From assembly GCA_040220455.1 (NCBI GenBank), contig JAVJUS010000107.1, positions 68,272 to 132,271 on the forward strand: a stretch of 64,000 nucleotides of DNA. The letters run 5' to 3'. The notes under the pieces were generated by a model, which saw only the letters and a program-made list of their open reading frames with translations, did not search any database and was not told where the DNA came from. This DNA comes from JAVJUS01 sp040220455 (lineage in GTDB: Bacteria; Pseudomonadota; Alphaproteobacteria; DSM-16000; Inquilinaceae). Shown piece after piece: positions 52,492 to 60,773 of the stretch; position 1 is the first letter of the stretch, and each line of letters starts with the position of its first letter. The translations under genes were made by a program, and so were the position numbers.

Positions 52492-53493
52492 TCAGCCGGA
52501 GGAATCGCGCACCAGCATGGTGGTCGGCAGGGTCACCGTGATCGGCGGGCCGGTGCGCTGCTTGCGCAGGCGGGCGTGGAGCAGCAGCGCCGCCTCGCGG
52601 CCCATCTCGTAGCTCGGCTGGGCGACGGCGGTGATGCGCGGGCGGAAGGAATCCGCCCAGGGGAAGTCGTCGAAGCCGACCAGCGCGATGTCCGCCGGGC
52701 ACGACAGCCCTCGGGCGTCGAGTGCGCGCACCATGCCGAGCGTCATGAAGTTGTTGGTGCAGAAGACCGCGTCCGGCCGGGGATCGAGGTCCAGGACGGC
52801 GAGGCCGCCGCGATAGGCGGCGTCGATGTCCGACGCGCTGTCGACCCGCAGGCACGGGTCTGCCGCGAGACCCGCCGCGCGCAGGGCGTCCTCGTAGCCC
52901 TCGACGCGGCGGTCGATGGAATCGGCGTGCAGCGTCGCCTTCAGGATCGCGATGCGGCGGTGGCCCCGGTCCAGCAGGTGACGGACGAGCTCGCGCGCGG
53001 CCTGGCGGTTGTCGACGACGACCTGGTCGGCGCGGACCGCCGACAGCGACCGGTCGACGAAGACGACGGGGAACTGGCGTTTGACGAGAGCCTGGAGATA
53101 GTCCTCGTTGCCGCCCGCCGGCGCCAGGATCAGGCCGTCGACGCGCTTTTCCATGATGACGTCGAGGTACTTGCGCTCCTTGTCGGCGTCTTCCTCGGTG
53201 TTGCAGAGAATGAGGTTCTGGTTCTCTCCGAGCCCGTTGATCGTGTCCTCGACCCCCTTGTAGAGATCGGAGAAGAACGGGTTCTTGATGTCGGAGATGA
53301 TGACGCCGATCGTGCCGGTCTCGCTGCGGCGCAGGCTGCGGGCGATGCCGTCGCGCCGGTAGTCCAGCTCGGCGATCGCGGCGACGACCCGTTCCTTCGT
53401 CTCCGGCGCCACGTAGCGCGAGTCGTTGAGGACATGCGACACGGTCGCGACAGAGACGCCCGCCATCGTCGCGACATCGCGGATCGTCGCCAT
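52492..53493 (-). CDS. LacI/GalR family transcriptional regulator
   Basis: A 333-residue repressor. The DNA-binding domain is residues 1-50 (TIRDVATMAGVSVATVSHVL with hinge around 50-58). The effector-binding periplasmic-protein-like core follows, with VFCTNNFMTLGMVRAL and VGFDDFPWAD near residue 275. It sits 163 bp from the oxidoreductase gene on the same strand. Three matching operators (52404-52427 and 53548-53559) identify its likely targets. The effector is probably the sugar or polyol imported by the ribose-type transporter. Confidence 0.92.
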   Translation of the reverse strand: MATIRDVATMAGVSVATVSHVLNDSRYVAPETKERVVAAIAELDYRRDGIARSLRRSETGTIGVIISDIKNPFFSDLYKGVEDTINGLGENQNLILCNTEEDADKERKYLDVIMEKRVDGLILAPAGGNEDYLQALVKRQFPVVFVDRSLSAVRADQVVVDNRQAARELVRHLLDRGHRRIAILKATLHADSIDRRVEGYEDALRAAGLAADPCLRVDSASDIDAAYRGGLAVLDLDPRPDAVFCTNNFMTLGMVRALDARGLSCPADIALVGFDDFPWADSFRPRITAVAQPSYEMGREAALLLHARLRKQRTGPPITVTLPTTMLVRDSSG

Positions 53494-53547
53494 GGACCCG
53501 GCCTCGCTCGCGTGGTTGATCCGACCGATCTGATGCGGTGCCTATAC

Positions 53548-53559
53548 GTAATCGATTAA
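53548..53559. promoter_or_regulatory. LacI-type operator upstream of the LacI gene
   Basis: GTAATCGATTAA matches the two operators at 52404-52427 in 11 of 12 positions of the perfect copy. It lies 55 bp upstream of the LacI start and suggests autoregulation. Confidence 0.7.
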
Positions 53560-53646
53560 CCCGGACCACTGCAAGGTCCCCTGCGCCGCCGGCCGAACCG
53601 GGCCCGAAATCCCGGTGAGGCTGGCGGGAAGGGCGAGGGCGCGCCT

Positions 53647-54360
53647 TCAGCTTTTCGGAACCGGTCGGTCGCGTTCCTCGTCGAGCCAGCTGTGGATCGC
53701 GCCGCGAATGGACATGGTGTGGCGTTCCATGACCTTGCGCGCCTTCTTGCCGTTCCTCGCGCGCAGCAGCGACGCGATCTCCTCGTGCTCCTGCATCGAG
53801 CGGGCGTTCAGGTCGCGGCTGGTGTTGGCGACGTTGCGCGCGCGCTCCACGTGATTGAGCAGGTTGGTGTGGATCTCGGTGAGGACGCGGTTCCGCCCCG
53901 CCTTGACGATCGCCTTGTGGATCCGGTTGTTCTCCCGGAAATAGCCGGCGACATCGCCGTTCTCGAAATGGCCCATCATCTCGTCGTGGATGGCGAGGAT
54001 GGCCGTGATCTCCGCTTCGCTGCCCACGGCGCAGGCGGCCTCTATGGCGAGGCCCTCGAGGGCGGCGATGATCGAGAGGTTGTCGTCGATGCCCTCCAGA
54101 GTCGGCCGGGTGACGACCGCCCCGCGGTTGGGCTGCAGGTCGAGCAACCCCTCGGATTCCAATACCTTGAAGGCCTGGCGCAGCGGCGTGCGCGAGACGC
54201 CGAAGCGGACGCTCAGCTCGGCTTCGGGCATCTTGGCGCCCGGTTCCCACTGACCGGCGACGATCTCGTCGCGAAGCCTGGAGACGATCTGGGGCACCAG
54301 CGGCAGCCGCACGATCGTCGATCCGGAGGGGGCTTCCTCGTAGTCGTCGTGGTCTTTCAT
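53647..54360 (-). CDS. GntR family transcriptional regulator, FadR/FCD subfamily
   Basis: A 237-residue regulator. The winged helix-turn-helix is at about 20-90 (PEAELSVRFGVSRTPLRQAF, wing LQPNRGAVVTRP). The FCD domain covers about 100-225 and contains GYFRENNRIHKAIVKAGRN, a metal/ligand motif. The ATG at 54360 is chosen because the upstream in-frame sequence is a shadow of the divergent hydroxylase gene. The start is 153 bp from the plus-strand operon start at 54514, with a palindrome (54485-54500) between, so it probably represses the molybdenum hydroxylase operon. Confidence 0.9.
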   Translation of the reverse strand: MKDHDDYEEAPSGSTIVRLPLVPQIVSRLRDEIVAGQWEPGAKMPEAELSVRFGVSRTPLRQAFKVLESEGLLDLQPNRGAVVTRPTLEGIDDNLSIIAALEGLAIEAACAVGSEAEITAILAIHDEMMGHFENGDVAGYFRENNRIHKAIVKAGRNRVLTEIHTNLLNHVERARNVANTSRDLNARSMQEHEEIASLLRARNGKKARKVMERHTMSIRGAIHSWLDEERDRPVPKS

Positions 54361-54484
54361 CGCCTTCCTCGGGGTCTCGCGGTCGGGGCGGGCCTCCGCC
54401 ACGGCGCGCTCATACCAAATCACCGCCGGGCTTGACAGCGTGGTTATCCGTCGCTCACGCTGAATACCAGATTTTGGATCTTGT

Positions 54485-54500
54485 ATTTTGTATACAAAAT
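54485..54500. promoter_or_regulatory. Perfect 16-bp palindrome, candidate GntR operator
   Basis: ATTTTGTATACAAAAT is a perfect palindrome containing TTGTATACAA, a typical FadR-subfamily GntR target. It lies 14 bp before the chosen ATG of the hydroxylase large subunit and 124 bp from the regulator start, covering the promoter or early leader. Confidence 0.65.
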
Positions 54501-54513
54501 GCAAGGTCACATC

Positions 54514-56925
54514 ATGCGAACGACGCGTCACACCGACGACGGGGGCGGGACCGGGCCGATGGACGGGGCGGAAGGATCGAAGGGCATCGGCGGGCGCGTC
54601 CTGCGCAACGAGGATGCGCGGCTCGTCTCGGGCCGGGGCCAGTTCCTGGGCGACATCGCCATGCCCGGCATCCGCGACGTCGCCTTCCTGCGCAGCCCCG
54701 TCGCCCACGCCCGCATCGCCGGCATCGACATCCCCGACGACATCCGGGCCTTCGTCCACACCGCCGAGGACTTCGAGGGCGTCGCCCCGATCCGCGCGAC
54801 GGCGGGGGTTCCGGGGTTCAAGTCCTCCGACTATCCCGCGCTCGCCAAGGGCAAGGTGCGCTTCGTCGGCGAGCCGGTCGCCCTGTGCGTGGCGCCGAGC
54901 CGCGCCGAGGCCGAGGATATCGCCCAGCAGATCTTCGTCGACTATGACGAACTGCCCGCCGTCGTCGACATGGACGCCGCGCTCGAGCGGGGGGCGGCGA
55001 CGGTCCACGACGACTGGGGCGGCAACCTGGTCTGCGAGTTGAAGATCGACCAGGGCGACATGGCCGAAGCCGAGGCGGCGGCCGCCCACCGCGTGGAGGG
55101 CGAGTACCGGCTGAGCCGGCAGGCCGGCGTGCCGCTCGAGGGCCGGGGCGTGCTCGCCTACAGGGATCACCGGCTCGACGAGCTGGTCGTCTACAGCTCG
55201 ACCCAGTTCCCCCACGTCATCCGGACGATCCTCGCCGAATGCATCGGCATCGAGGAGCGGCGGCTGCGCGTCGTCGCCCCGGATGTCGGCGGCGGCTTCG
55301 GGGTCAAGAACAACCTCCAGCCCGAGGAGATCGCGCTGGCCGCCCTGGCGATGCGCGTCGACCATCCGGTGCGCTGGCTGGAGGATCGGCGCGAGCATCT
55401 GCTGGGCTGCGCGCACGCCCGCGAGCATCGCTACCATCTGGTCGGCCATGTCGACGAGCGGGGCCGGATCCTGGCGGTCGACGCCCGCATCCGGGTCGAT
55501 GCCGGCGCCTACTCGGTTTGGCCCTGGACGGCGGCGATGGAGGCCGGCATGGCCGCCGGCATCCTGGTCGGGCCCTACGACATCCGCACCTACCGGGCGC
55601 GGGCGGCGACGATCGCGACCACCAAGACGCCGATGGGCCCCTATCGCGGCGTCGCGCGCACAGGCGCGTGCTTCGGGATCGAGCGGCTGATCGACGACAT
55701 CGCCGCTGCGGTCGGCCGGGACCCCGCCGAGGTGCGGCTGGAAAACATGGTCCGGCCGGAGCAGATGCCCTACCGCACCGTGACCAACAAGGTCTTCGAC
55801 AGCGGCGACTATCCAGAGAGCCTGCGCCGCGCGGTCGAGGCGATCGGGCGCGACGCCGTGGCGGGGCGCGAGGCCGAGGCCCTCGCCGACGGCGTGCGGA
55901 TCGGTGTCGGCGTGGCGAGCTATACCGAGCAGACCGCTCATGGCACCGAGGAGTGGGTCGCCCGCGGCCTGCCGGTGATCTTCGGCTACGAGCCGGCGAC
56001 CGCGCGCATGACGCCGGACGGCGGCCTGGTGCTGGAGGTCGGCATCCAGAACCACGGCCAGGGGCTGGAGACGACGCTCGCCCAGGTCGCCCATCAGGAA
56101 CTCGGGATCGACCCGGCGAAGGTCGCGGTGCGCCACGGCGACAGCTCGCTCTCGCCCTACGGCATGGGCACCTTCGCCTCGCGCAGCATGGTCATGGCCG
56201 GCGGCGCGGTGGGGCTCGCCTGCGAGCGGCTGCGCGAGAAGATGCTGAAGATCGCCGCCCACCTGATGCAGGTCGCCGACCCGACGGAAGTCATGCTGCT
56301 CGACGGCCGGGCGGTCGCCGGCAACCGGTCGGTCGGCTTCGGCGAGATCGGGGCGGCGGCCTGCCTGCACCCCGAACGCCTGCCGCCGGGCCTCGATCCG
56401 GGGCTCGAGGTGACGGCGGTCTACCAGCCGGGCGTCGGCAGCGGGGCGTTCTCCTACGCCACCCACGCCGTGCGGGTGGCCGTCGATCCGGAGCTCGGCA
56501 CGGTGCGGCTGCTCGACTACGTGGTCGCCCATGACTGCGGCACCGTGGTCAACCCGATGGTCGTCGAGGGTCAGATCGTCGGCGGCGTCGCCCAGGGCAT
56601 CGGCACCGCGCTCTACGAGGAAATCCCCTACGACGAGCACGGCCAGCCGCTGGCCTCGACGCTCATGGACTACCTGCTACCCGGCGCGACGGAGGTCCCG
56701 GACATCCGCGTGATCCACACCTGCTCGCCCTCGCCGCACACCTCCTACGGCATCAAGGGGCTGGGCGAGGGCGGGGCGATCGCGCCGCCGGCCGCCATCG
56801 CCAACGCGATCAACGAGGCCCTGCGGCCGCTGGGCGCGCGGCTCGACGAGACGCCGATCTCGCCCGCCCGCATTCGCGCGGCCGTCCGCGCCGCGCGCGC
56901 CGGCAAGCGGGAGGCCGCGTCGTGA
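54514..56925 (+). CDS. Molybdenum hydroxylase large subunit (xanthine dehydrogenase/CoxL superfamily)
   Basis: An 803-residue molybdopterin subunit. Landmarks: GRVLRNEDARLVSGRGQF at the N-terminus, DVGGGFGVKNN in the cofactor domain, GPYRGVARTGACFGIERLID, and the C-terminal GIKGLGEGGAIAPP with the catalytic Glu. The CODH-specific AYRCSFR loop is not present, so this is a hydroxylase or dehydrogenase of another substrate, for example an N-heteroaromatic. ATG at 54514 follows AAGG (54503-54506); earlier in-frame starts at 54481 and 54499 would put the palindrome inside the gene. It overlaps the FAD subunit gene by 4 bp. Confidence 0.9.
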   Translation: MRTTRHTDDGGGTGPMDGAEGSKGIGGRVLRNEDARLVSGRGQFLGDIAMPGIRDVAFLRSPVAHARIAGIDIPDDIRAFVHTAEDFEGVAPIRATAGVPGFKSSDYPALAKGKVRFVGEPVALCVAPSRAEAEDIAQQIFVDYDELPAVVDMDAALERGAATVHDDWGGNLVCELKIDQGDMAEAEAAAAHRVEGEYRLSRQAGVPLEGRGVLAYRDHRLDELVVYSSTQFPHVIRTILAECIGIEERRLRVVAPDVGGGFGVKNNLQPEEIALAALAMRVDHPVRWLEDRREHLLGCAHAREHRYHLVGHVDERGRILAVDARIRVDAGAYSVWPWTAAMEAGMAAGILVGPYDIRTYRARAATIATTKTPMGPYRGVARTGACFGIERLIDDIAAAVGRDPAEVRLENMVRPEQMPYRTVTNKVFDSGDYPESLRRAVEAIGRDAVAGREAEALADGVRIGVGVASYTEQTAHGTEEWVARGLPVIFGYEPATARMTPDGGLVLEVGIQNHGQGLETTLAQVAHQELGIDPAKVAVRHGDSSLSPYGMGTFASRSMVMAGGAVGLACERLREKMLKIAAHLMQVADPTEVMLLDGRAVAGNRSVGFGEIGAAACLHPERLPPGLDPGLEVTAVYQPGVGSGAFSYATHAVRVAVDPELGTVRLLDYVVAHDCGTVVNPMVVEGQIVGGVAQGIGTALYEEIPYDEHGQPLASTLMDYLLPGATEVPDIRVIHTCSPSPHTSYGIKGLGEGGAIAPPAAIANAINEALRPLGARLDETPISPARIRAAVRAARAGKREAAS

Positions 56926-57767
56926 AGCCGGCCTCCTTCGACTACTACCGCGCCCGCGATCTGGACGTCGCGACCGCGGTGCTCGCGGAGCATGAGGGCG
57001 CCGCGCGCATCCTGGCGGGCGGCCAATCCCTGGTCCCGATGCTCAATCTCCGCCTGGCGCCGGTGGCGATGCTGGTCGATGTCGGCGACATCGCCGAGTT
57101 GCGGCAGGGCGCGCGAGACGGCGACGGCGTGCGCATCGGCGCCTGCGTCACCCACGCCGCCATCGAGGACGGCGCGGTGCCGGACGCGACCCGCGGGCTG
57201 CTGGGGCGCGTGGCGGCGGGCATCGCCTACCGCGCGATCCGCACCCGGGGCACGATCGGCGGCAGCCTGGCGCTCGCCGATCCCGCCGCCGAATGGCCGG
57301 TCACGATGCTCGCGCTCGACGCCACCGTCCGGGTCCACGGGCCCCACGGCAAGCGCGACATCGCGATGCGCGACATGGTGCTGGGCGCCTACACGACCGC
57401 CGTCGAGGAGGCCGAGATCGTGGAGTCGATCGCCGTTCCGGCGCTGTCCGCCGGCGCGCGGCACGGCGTCTTCAAGGTCTGCCGCAAGACCGGGGAATAT
57501 GCCGCGTCGATCGGCGTCGCCGTGAGCGATCGCGAGGCCGGGCGCCACGCCCTGGCGCTGGGCGGGCTGACCGGCGGCCCGGCGCGCCTCGGCCGGGTCG
57601 AGCGCCGGCTGTCGGAGATCGAGGCGTGGTCGGCCGAGACCGGTGAGGCGATCCGCGAGGCGGCGGTCGCCGACCTGGCGGAGCGCGACGACGAGATGAG
57701 CGAGGACGAACGCGGCCTTCACGCCGCGACGGCCGTGCGCACCGTCAAGGACATGATCGCGCCATGA
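56922..57767 (+). CDS. Molybdenum hydroxylase FAD-binding medium subunit
   Basis: A 281-residue CoxM/XdhB-like flavoprotein. The FAD-binding motifs AGGQSLVPMLNLR (about 31-43) and TIGGSLALADP (about 110-120) are both intact, and it continues with a CO_deh_flav_C-like C-terminal domain. Start is GTG at 56922, overlapping the large-subunit stop (GTGA). It mediates electron flow from the 2Fe-2S centres to the acceptor. Its end overlaps the small-subunit start by 4 bp. Confidence 0.92.
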   Translation: MKPASFDYYRARDLDVATAVLAEHEGAARILAGGQSLVPMLNLRLAPVAMLVDVGDIAELRQGARDGDGVRIGACVTHAAIEDGAVPDATRGLLGRVAAGIAYRAIRTRGTIGGSLALADPAAEWPVTMLALDATVRVHGPHGKRDIAMRDMVLGAYTTAVEEAEIVESIAVPALSAGARHGVFKVCRKTGEYAASIGVAVSDREAGRHALALGGLTGGPARLGRVERRLSEIEAWSAETGEAIREAAVADLAERDDEMSEDERGLHAATAVRTVKDMIAP

Positions 57768-58249
57768 CCCGGGTCGCCTTCACCCTCAACGGCCGGCCGG
57801 TCTCGGTCGAGGTCGAGCCGCGCACCCATCTGGCCGACCTGCTGCGCGACGCGCTCGGGCAGACCGCCACCCATCTCGGGTGCGAGCACGGGGTCTGCGG
57901 CGCCTGCACGATCCTGATCGACGGCGAGCCGGCGCGCTCGTGTATCGCGCTGCCGGTCGCGCTGCAGGGGCGGGACGTGCGCACGCTGGAGGGCCTGCGC
58001 GAGGACCCGCAGATGCTGGCGCTGATGGAGGCCTTCCGGGAGGAGCACGGCCTGCAGTGCGGCTTCTGCACCCCGGGCATGCTGATCACGCTGCGCGATC
58101 TGCTGCGCCGCCGGCCCGATATCGACGAGGCGACCGTGCGCCTGGAGCTCGGCGGCAACCTGTGCCGCTGCACGGGCTACCAGGGCATTGTCCGGGCGGC
58201 CCTGCGCGCCGCGCGCCATCCGAGTTTCGCCGACGCGAGGGGAGAGTGA
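57764..58249 (+). CDS. Molybdenum hydroxylase 2Fe-2S small subunit
   Basis: A 161-residue CoxS-like iron-sulfur protein. All eight cluster cysteines are visible: C40, C45, C48 and C60 for the N-terminal ferredoxin-like cluster (GCEHGVCGACTI) and C99, C102, C134 and C136 for the second (CGFCTPGM, CRCTGYQGI). ATG at 57764 overlaps the medium-subunit stop. With the two preceding genes it forms a complete heterotrimeric hydroxylase. Confidence 0.95.
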   Translation: MTRVAFTLNGRPVSVEVEPRTHLADLLRDALGQTATHLGCEHGVCGACTILIDGEPARSCIALPVALQGRDVRTLEGLREDPQMLALMEAFREEHGLQCGFCTPGMLITLRDLLRRRPDIDEATVRLELGGNLCRCTGYQGIVRAALRAARHPSFADARGE

Positions 58250-58251
58250 GG

Positions 58252-59322
58252 ATGCGAACGACGGTCCTCGGCGGTGCGATGCTGCCGCACGCCCCGCAGT
58301 TCTTCACGATGCCGGAGACGGAGGACCGCGCGACGGTCGAACGGGTGCGCGAGGTCGCGGCCCGGATCGGCGAGGGGCTGCGCGCGCTCGACCCGGATCT
58401 CTGGATCATCTTCTCCAACGACCACGCCGAGCAGTTCTTCCACAACGTGGCGCCACCCTTCACCATCCATGTCGGCGGCGAGGCGAGCGGGACCTTCGCC
58501 GGGCACGACTTCCACTGGGAAGTGCCCAGCGAGATCGGGCTGGAGCTGGTGCGCCAGCTCTACCGCCAGGACTTCGATCCCGCCTTCACCAGCACGGCGA
58601 AGATCGACTACGCGATGGGCATCCCGCTGACCCATCTGGGGGTCACGGCGCCCGTCCTGCCGATCTACGTCAACGCCTACCTGCCGCCGCAGCCGACGAT
58701 CCAGCGCTGCTACGCCTTCGGCCAGGCGGTCGGGCGGGCGGTGACGCAGCTCGGCCTGCGCACGGTCGTGGTGGCGAGCGGCGGCATGTCCCATTTCCCC
58801 GGCACCGACCGGTACAGCCATCCGGAGCTGGAATGGGACCAGGCGGTGCTGGCGCGCATCGCCGAGGGTAAGCTGAAGTCGCTGATCGGCATCGACGAGG
58901 GCGAGCTCGACGACACCGGCAACATCGAGCTGCGCTGCTGGGCCTGCGCCGCGGGCATGCTGGGCGAGCGCAAGCCCGACATCGTCTCGATGGAGCCGAG
59001 CTGGCACCACAACTACGCCTCGGTCGGCTGGACCGAGGCCGCGGTCCACGAGCACGCGCCGCACTACCCCTCGATCCGCGCCGAGCTGGTGGCCCTGACC
59101 TCCGCGCTGCACGCGCTCGCCCATGAGCCGGCGGCGCGTGCGGACTACCTGTCGGACCCGGGCGGCTATGCCGACCGGTATTCGCTGACGGACGCCCAGC
59201 GCGCCGCGCTGGTCGCGATGGACGTGCCGGCGATGGTCGAGATGGGGGCCCACCCGCTGGTGCCCTTCCTGGCCAACATGCAGGTCCAGCGGCACAAGGC
59301 GTCGGCGCGGGAGGCGCGGTGA
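58252..59322 (+). CDS. Extradiol ring-cleavage dioxygenase, LigB with C-terminal LigA-like domain
   Basis: A 356-residue class III (LigB-type) non-haem Fe(II) dioxygenase. Metal ligand candidates are H13 (MLPHAPQF) and H58 (FSNDHAEQF); the Glu ligand is in the central part and I could not fix it by eye. The last ~60 residues (YADRYSLTDAQRAALVAMD, then VEMGAHPLVPFLANM) resemble the small LigA subunit of protocatechuate 4,5-dioxygenase, so alpha and beta parts are fused as in gallate-type enzymes. It starts 2 bp after the 2Fe-2S gene. In this operon it probably opens the ring dihydroxylated by the molybdenum enzyme. Confidence 0.88.
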   Translation: MRTTVLGGAMLPHAPQFFTMPETEDRATVERVREVAARIGEGLRALDPDLWIIFSNDHAEQFFHNVAPPFTIHVGGEASGTFAGHDFHWEVPSEIGLELVRQLYRQDFDPAFTSTAKIDYAMGIPLTHLGVTAPVLPIYVNAYLPPQPTIQRCYAFGQAVGRAVTQLGLRTVVVASGGMSHFPGTDRYSHPELEWDQAVLARIAEGKLKSLIGIDEGELDDTGNIELRCWACAAGMLGERKPDIVSMEPSWHHNYASVGWTEAAVHEHAPHYPSIRAELVALTSALHALAHEPAARADYLSDPGGYADRYSLTDAQRAALVAMDVPAMVEMGAHPLVPFLANMQVQRHKASAREAR

Positions 59323-60773
59323 TGCCCGATACCGCCATGCCCGCGCGCCTGCCCGCCTTCATCGGCGGCGAGACGCGGAGGCTGGACGGCCCGGCCGTCG
59401 AGCTGAAGCGGCCGCAGGACGGCAGCGTCGGCGGCCATCTGGTCGAGGCCGGCGCGGCCGGCGTGGCCAAGGCCGTGGCCGACGCGCGCCGGGCCTTCGA
59501 CGTCCATCGCCGCGCCACCTCGCGCGACCGCTCGGAGTGGCTGAAGGCCGCCGCGGCGGGCCTGCGCGAGCGGGCCGGGCCGATCGCCGAGGCGGTGTCG
59601 GCGGATATCGGCAAGCCGATCCGCGCCGCCCGGTTCGAGACCGGACGCGGCGCCGATCTGCTGGAGGCCTGCGCCGCCGCCGCGCTGGACATCCACGGCG
59701 ACGTGGTGCCGGTGGACTCGGCACCGGCCGGCGCCGGCCTGTTCGGCTTCACACGGCGGGTGCCATACGGCGTCGTCGGCGCGATCACGCCGTTCAACGC
59801 GCCGGTCAACCTCGTCCTGCAGAAGGTCGGCCCGGCGATCGCGGCGGGCAACGCCGTCGTCGTCAAGCCGGCGCCGCCGGGCACCGCCGTCGCGCTGGCG
59901 CTCGCGGAGGCGATGGCCGATGCCGGGCTGCCGGCCGGGTTGTTCGACGTGGTCACCGGCGGGCGGGAGACGGCGCTGGCGCTGGCGGCCGATCCGGGCG
60001 TCGACGCGGTCACCTTCACCGGCGGCACGGAGGCGGGCGACGCGCTGGTGCGCGCGGCGGGGGCGAAGAAGTTCGCCGCCGAGCTCGGCTCGAACGCCGC
60101 CAATATCGTGCTCGCCGACGCCGACGTGGCGACCGCGGCGAAGAAGATCGCCGGCGCCGCCTTCGAGGCGAGCGGCCAGCAATGCATCTCGGCCCAGCGG
60201 GTGATCGTGGCGCGCCCGGTGTTCGACGCCTTCCTGGAGGCCTTCGAGGCGGCGGCGCGCGCCATGCGGGTCGGGCCGATCGACGATCCCGACACCGATT
60301 TGGGGCCCCTGGTGAGTGCCGGGGCCGCCGATCGCGTCATGGCCATGGTCCAGGACGCGCTGGATCGCGGCGCGCGCGCGATCCTGGAGCCGCGCCGCAC
60401 GGACTGCGTGGTTACGCCCGGCATCCTCGCCGACGTGCCGCGCGACGCCCGTCTGTGGCGCGAGGAGGTCTTCGGCCCGATCGCCGTGCTCACGCCGGCC
60501 GGCGACGCGGAAGAGGCGCTGGCGCTCGCCAACGATTCCGAGTTCGGTCTCCAGGGCGCGGTCTTCACCGCCTCGCTCGACACCGCGATGCGGTTCTCCG
60601 AGGCCTTCGAGGTCGGCTCGCTGTGGGTCAACGAGGCCAGCCGATTCCGGCTCGACATGTATCCCTTCGGCGGGGTCAAGCGCAGCGGCTTCGGCCGGGA
60701 GGGCGTGCGCCACGCCGTGGAGGAGCTGACCCAGGCCAAGTTCACCGGCGTCCGCCTGGGGGGCGGGGCGTGA
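59322..60773 (+). CDS. NAD(P)-dependent aldehyde dehydrogenase
   Basis: A 483-residue aldehyde dehydrogenase. Catalytic residues: N159 (ITPFNAPVN), E254 (FAAELGSNAANIV) and nucleophile C288 (ASGQQCISAQRV). The cofactor strand VVKPAPPGTA is also visible. An ATG at 59322 (TGATG with the previous stop) or GTG at 59319 could both start it. It probably oxidises the semialdehyde made by extradiol ring cleavage. Its end overlaps the next gene by 4 bp (GTGA). Confidence 0.92.
   Translation: MPDTAMPARLPAFIGGETRRLDGPAVELKRPQDGSVGGHLVEAGAAGVAKAVADARRAFDVHRRATSRDRSEWLKAAAAGLRERAGPIAEAVSADIGKPIRAARFETGRGADLLEACAAAALDIHGDVVPVDSAPAGAGLFGFTRRVPYGVVGAITPFNAPVNLVLQKVGPAIAAGNAVVVKPAPPGTAVALALAEAMADAGLPAGLFDVVTGGRETALALAADPGVDAVTFTGGTEAGDALVRAAGAKKFAAELGSNAANIVLADADVATAAKKIAGAAFEASGQQCISAQRVIVARPVFDAFLEAFEAAARAMRVGPIDDPDTDLGPLVSAGAADRVMAMVQDALDRGARAILEPRRTDCVVTPGILADVPRDARLWREEVFGPIAVLTPAGDAEEALALANDSEFGLQGAVFTASLDTAMRFSEAFEVGSLWVNEASRFRLDMYPFGGVKRSGFGREGVRHAVEELTQAKFTGVRLGGGA

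Noticed and set aside
53647..56640. 997-residue frame ending in the GntR protein
   Set aside because: The first ~760 residues are antisense to the hydroxylase large subunit; the true start is the ATG at 54360.
54514..58249. Carbon monoxide dehydrogenase (CoxMSL)
   Set aside because: The subunit types match, but the CODH-specific AYRCSFR active-site loop is not present in the large subunit.
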